A DNA stretch of 64,000 nt from Chitinophagaceae bacterium (GTDB lineage Bacteria; Bacteroidota; Bacteroidia; Chitinophagales; UBA10324), in the NCBI GenBank assembly GCA_016704325.1, contig JADJAG010000004.1, positions 62,001 through 126,000 of the forward strand, written 5' to 3'. Under the pieces are notes generated by a model that saw only the letters and a list, made by a program, of their open reading frames with translations, searched no databases and had not been told where the DNA came from. Positions 60,091 to 64,000 of the stretch are shown piece after piece (position 1 is the first letter of the stretch; each line of letters opens with the position of its first letter). Made by a program: the position numbers and the translations under genes.

Positions 60091-61819
60091 TTATAGTATT
60101 CGTGATGATGTGATATTAATGTCAGCATGTTTCCATGCTTCATCAAAACGAATTTTTGTTTCATCATATTTCTCTTTGTCTCCAAGTTTTTGGTAACAAT
60201 GCATCAGTCCTGTTAATGCCCAACCGTTTTCACGGTAGGTTTTTAAATCTTCATCATATACTTTTATGGCTTCCTGATATTTTCCAGCTTCAATTAATAC
60301 TGCTCCCAAATGATGGCGCATTGAAAAAAACCAGTCGGGTGGTTCGTCATAGTTCAAAGCATCTTCTTTCTCAACTGCTTCTAATAGCAGCATAATGGCA
60401 ACTGAATAATTTTTTTCTTTCGCATTTATTTCTCCGTCCAATGTTTTGGATGCAATCACACATATATCATAAATACTGTTTATTCCCCAAATGGTCAAGT
60501 TCTTTAATGTAGTATCGGTCATAATAGCTTTCATTTCTAAAAGATGTTTTTTTCGCATCCGGAATATTATTTTTTGAAAGCATGGCCATGCCTTGTGCAT
60601 AATGCCATATTACGTATGGATATTTCAGATCTTTTTCGGGTGAAGCTGAATGAAGAATATCATTCCATAAGCCAAGTTTTACTTCCACAAACCAGGGGAT
60701 TGCATAGTAATGTTGCAGCGTAGCCCAATCAGGGTCACGCATTAATTTTTTATGTGAATGATTGGAAGTTGCATTTGCTCCTATCATAGCGACTTTACTC
60801 TCCCCGCAAAGTGTGGCACATGCTGAAATAAAATGATAGTTATGAGGATAATAAGCAAGCGGATACACACCCTGTGCATGACATGCTTCCATATACAAAC
60901 TATCGACCAGCACCGCTTTTTGATTGGCAACAACACCTTCATGATATTTTCCTATTCGTATGTAGGTATGCGATGGCATGTGCACAAGATGTCCTGCACC
61001 GGGAACTAAATCACGTAGCAGGTTGGCACTTGCCAACGCTTTTTCTGCATGTTGCGACATTTCTGTTGCATGAATGTAAAAATGATTTGCACCGGCATGA
61101 CGTGGTTCTATTTGCAAACATTTTTCAAGCACAGATAGAATCTCAGGTGTCCAGGGCTGGATAGTTCCATCTTTTTTGTAAAGATTCCAGGGGTTTAAAT
61201 CCATCAGTGATTCAGCGAAAAGAGCAGCCACGGTTACGTCATCACTATATTTTTTGTAAACACTGCGCATTGCTGTGGCATAAGCTGAATCAAGCACCTG
61301 GCGGGAAATGGTAGTATCATTTGAATAGCGATGCGTTAATGCTTCAATCAAATCTTTTTCTTTCTGCGTGCATGATACGGAGTATGATTTTGCTTTTTGT
61401 AATGCATCATATGCCCGTTGAAAATTATCTTTCTCCATGCCTGCGTTGTAATTCGGTCCTAACACATAAGCAAATCCCCACCAGCACATGGCACAGGTTG
61501 AGTCCTGTCGGGCAGCTTCAAAAAACGAACGCCCGGCTTCGGCATGATTAAAAGCAAAAGACAACATCATGCCCTGATTAAAATATTGCTGCGCTTCCGG
61601 GTTATTTGTTGAAACAGGAAAATGAATTCCTTCTAATGCGCTAAACAGCGGTGCTTTTTTTCCTGAAGAATACCAGGTCTTATCCAAGACCTCAGGAACA
61701 CAACAACCGGATAGCGTGGAGTTGGTATCCGCTTTAGTTGTTGCCGTTTTATTTTCTGTTTGCTGATTGCAGGAGCAGAAAAAAATAAAAATGCATAGCA
61801 TGTTTTGAAGAGGTCGCAT
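60091..61819 (-). pseudogene. TPR-repeat lipoprotein, broken by one frameshift
   Basis: Start at 61819 gives a lipoprotein signal (MRPLQNMLCIFIFFCSC). The protein has TPR-like helices and conserved His-rich segments: AEAGRSFFEAARQDSTCAMCWWG, GANHFYIHATEM, GHLVHMPSHTYIRIGKYHEG. At a run of seven Ts (60547-60553, A7 on the coding strand) the frame shifts: the first frame reads into noise and stops at 60467, while the next frame carries on sensibly (KKHLLEMKAIMTDTTL, DEPPDWFFSMRHHLGAVLIEAGKYQEAIKVY) to 60091. I treat it as one gene of about 575 residues. The homopolymer makes sequencing error as likely as true inactivation. Confidence 0.8.
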
Positions 61820-62045
61820 GATGCTTGTTTTTATTGGTGGTGCACCAAATTTAGCAATTTAAAATTCCGAAAGTTTGAGTTTGTACAGGAGCCCAAGAGT
61901 TATGTATATCAAGGATAACGGTGTTGTTTATGGCCACCATTTCAACACGGCAGGTCAAAGGCATTGTTCCGTTCAATAGTATGAGAAAGTACAAGCAGCA
62001 CTTTCTCAGAAACAATAGTAACCTCCAAATTAAATCAACGAACCT

Positions 62046-64000
62046 TTACCAGATACGCACACGTAAACTGTCGGGCCGGTACATTTTATCGCCGGGCTGA
62101 ACATTAAAGGCTGTATAAAATTCATCAATATTTACAGGAGGTCCATTCACACGAAGAAAGTTAGGCGCATGCACGTCTGTTTTAATGCGGACAGCCAGTG
62201 CTTCCGGTCGGTATTGTCCATACCAGGAAAGCGCAAAGCCAATGAAATACCGTTGCACCGGGGTGAAGCCGCCGATTTCTTTTCCGGCTTTATATTGCTC
62301 AGTTTTCTTAAAGGCTTCTAAGCCAAGCAACATACCACCAAGGTCAGCAATATTTTCTCCCTGGGTTGCTTCTCCATTTACCTGCAGGCTGTCCAGCACT
62401 TTATACTCATTAAATTGCCTTACGATGCTGCCGGTTCGTTCCAGAAAGCGGGAACGGTCATCTTTGGTCCACCATTCCACCAGGTTACCTTTCTCATCAA
62501 ACTGACTGCCCTGATCATCAAAGCCATGGGTAATCTCATGGCCGATGGTAGAACCTGCTGCATAGCCATACATGATGGCATCATCCACGCAGGAGTCTGC
62601 CATGCCGGGAACGATGAAGGCAGCGGCAGGTAACACGATCTCATTGTTCGATGGATTATAGTATGCATTCCACGTTTGAGGGTCATCTCCCATTCATTAC
62701 GGTCTACCGGTTTGCCTAGTTTGGAAATCTCATATTCATGATACCAGCGGGTGGCGCGCATCACATTTTCTGCATAAGAACTTTTATCAATCACCAGGGT
62801 TGAATAATCTCTCCATTTATCCGGGTACCCTACTTTCTTCATTACCGTTCCCAGCTTCTGTTGTGCTTTTTGTTTGGTGGCATCAGTCATCCAATCAAGT
62901 TTATCAATGCGCTCGCGATAGGCCGCTACCACATTGTCAACCATTTGATCGTAACGGGCTTTCACTTCAGGTGAATAAAACCGTTCTACATAGAGTTCGC
63001 CCAACATGAAGCCAATCAGATTTTCTTCTTCATCCAGCACACGTTTCCAACGTGGCCGTTGTGCCATGGTTCCATTGAGCACAGTCCCATAAAAACTGAA
63101 ATTCTGCAGATCGAATGGTTTGCTCAGTTTGTCTGCATAGGTGTTGATGAGGTTCCATCGCAGGTAGGTTTTCCAGTTTTCAAGCGGTTCACTTTTCACC
63201 AGCTCTTCGGCACGACTAAAAAACTCAGGTTGCCCGACAATAACGGTATCAATGGTTTTGATTCCGGAAGCAGCAAACAACTCGTTCCATTGAATAGTGG
63301 GTGTTATTTTATTTAGAGCCACCATATCCATCTTGTTGTAATTCTCATAGGGATCACGCAGGTCGGCTAGTTTACGCGACTTCTGCGCCAGCGATGTTTC
63401 AAGGCGCATCACTGTTGCCGCATTCTTTGCAGCAGTAAGTGAATCGTCACCCATTAACACAAACATTTTATGGAGATGCTTCACGTATTCATTGCGTATG
63501 TTTTTCGTGCGTTCATCTTTATCGAAATAATAATCACGATCCGGTAAACCAATACCTCCCTGGAACAGGTGCAGCAGCATTTTCTCGCTGTTCTTTTCAT
63601 CCTGGTAGATATAGCTGCCATAGAGGGCAGCTACACCGATGGAGTGCAATGTTCCGATTTCTTTAATCAATGTATTTACATCCGTAATGGCATTGATGGC
63701 AGCTAACTGTGCAGCAAGTGGTTGCAAACCTTGTTGTTCAATCGCTGCCGTATCCATGCCAGTACTCCAGAAGTCACCAATCTTCTGCCAGTTGGTTCCG
63801 GCAGCAGCATTCATAGCAGCAGCTTCTTCATTGATGCTTTTCATCCGGTGATAATTCTCTTCGTTTACTTTACTCCAGATACCCCAGGAGCGCTCTGACT
63901 CAGGCACAGGATTGTTTTTAACCCATTTACCCATGGAGAAATGAAAAAAATCATCCTGCGGACGCACTGTCGTGTCAATATATGCATTCAAAAAAGTGTC
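62046..64000 (-). pseudogene. M13-family zinc metallopeptidase, frameshifted and cut by window edge
   Basis: The N-terminal two thirds run in one frame from the window edge (open at 64000, so the start is outside) to about 62680: DDFFHFSMGKWVKNNPVPESE, IGLPDRDYYFDKDERTK, then VDRNEWEM. Here one C is missing in ATGACCCTC. The next frame holds the catalytic domain: NAYYNPSNNEIVLPA, His-Glu-x-x-His in GHEITHGFDDQG, the third zinc ligand in GENIADLGG, and the C-terminal VRIW typical of M13 enzymes. These endopeptidases (neprilysin/PepO-like) are periplasmic or surface lipoproteins. With the frame restored every active-site residue is intact, so an assembly error is possible. Confidence 0.88.

Overview
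The window reads as chromosome (or a metagenome-derived contig) of a member of the Bacteroidota, probably near the Chitinophagia/Saprospiria. The clues are three secreted proteins with a C-terminal type IX secretion (T9SS) sorting domain, promoter-like TAnnTTTG boxes, many lipoproteins, and the many short dispersed repeats common in this phylum. I cannot name a genus. No rRNA, tRNA or CRISPR array was found.

Layout. 0-9.3 kb: accessory genes, namely a truncated serine hydrolase, an MDR oxidoreductase, a dead SRPBCC gene, a Crp/Fnr regulator followed by a secreted NTF2-like protein, a TPR-adenylate cyclase, a DinB protein and an Ig-like lipoprotein. 10-17.2 kb: three large T9SS cargo proteins on the minus strand, two of them tandem paralogues with a PQQ-sugar-dehydrogenase-like propeller. 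17.4-21.5 kb: a minus-strand arsenosugar operon (DUF547 lipoprotein, TIGR04282 glycosyltransferase, purine nucleoside phosphorylase, AhpD-like protein, radical SAM ArsS). No arsM is present here. 21.8-22.9 kb: a methionine aminotransferase. 23-44.8 kb: a surface polysaccharide locus with about ten glycosyltransferases, two methyltransferases, a FemAB-like GNAT protein, an AsnB, a LbetaH acyltransferase and a Wzm/Wzt-type ABC exporter. It is interrupted at 31.2-32.4 kb by an 85-bp tandem repeat array next to a GxxExxY (PD-(D/E)xK-like) gene.

45-49.4 kb: a PD40 lipoprotein, then a minus-strand set (methyltransferase, PAP2 phosphatase, ZIP transporter, enoyl-CoA hydratase). The convergent gap between them holds five hairpins that share a 12-nt loop on different stems. 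49.7-51.4 kb: a complete but decayed IS4-type element with exact 19-bp inverted repeats, a 9-bp target duplication, and a divergent AbrB-like ORF facing a 36-bp palindrome. 51.8-59.5 kb: housekeeping genes (glmM, cysteine desulfurase, EamA transporter, Rieske protein, Ppx/GppA, Uma2, Lrp) plus a GNAT-like/54-aa gene pair. 60-64 kb: a TPR lipoprotein and an M13 peptidase, each broken by one frameshift in a homopolymer, which may be assembly error.

The features most worth a second look are the 85-bp array with its neighbouring nuclease-like gene, the conserved-loop/variable-stem hairpins, the regulatory layout inside the IS, and the arsenosugar operon with its repeat-filled leader.
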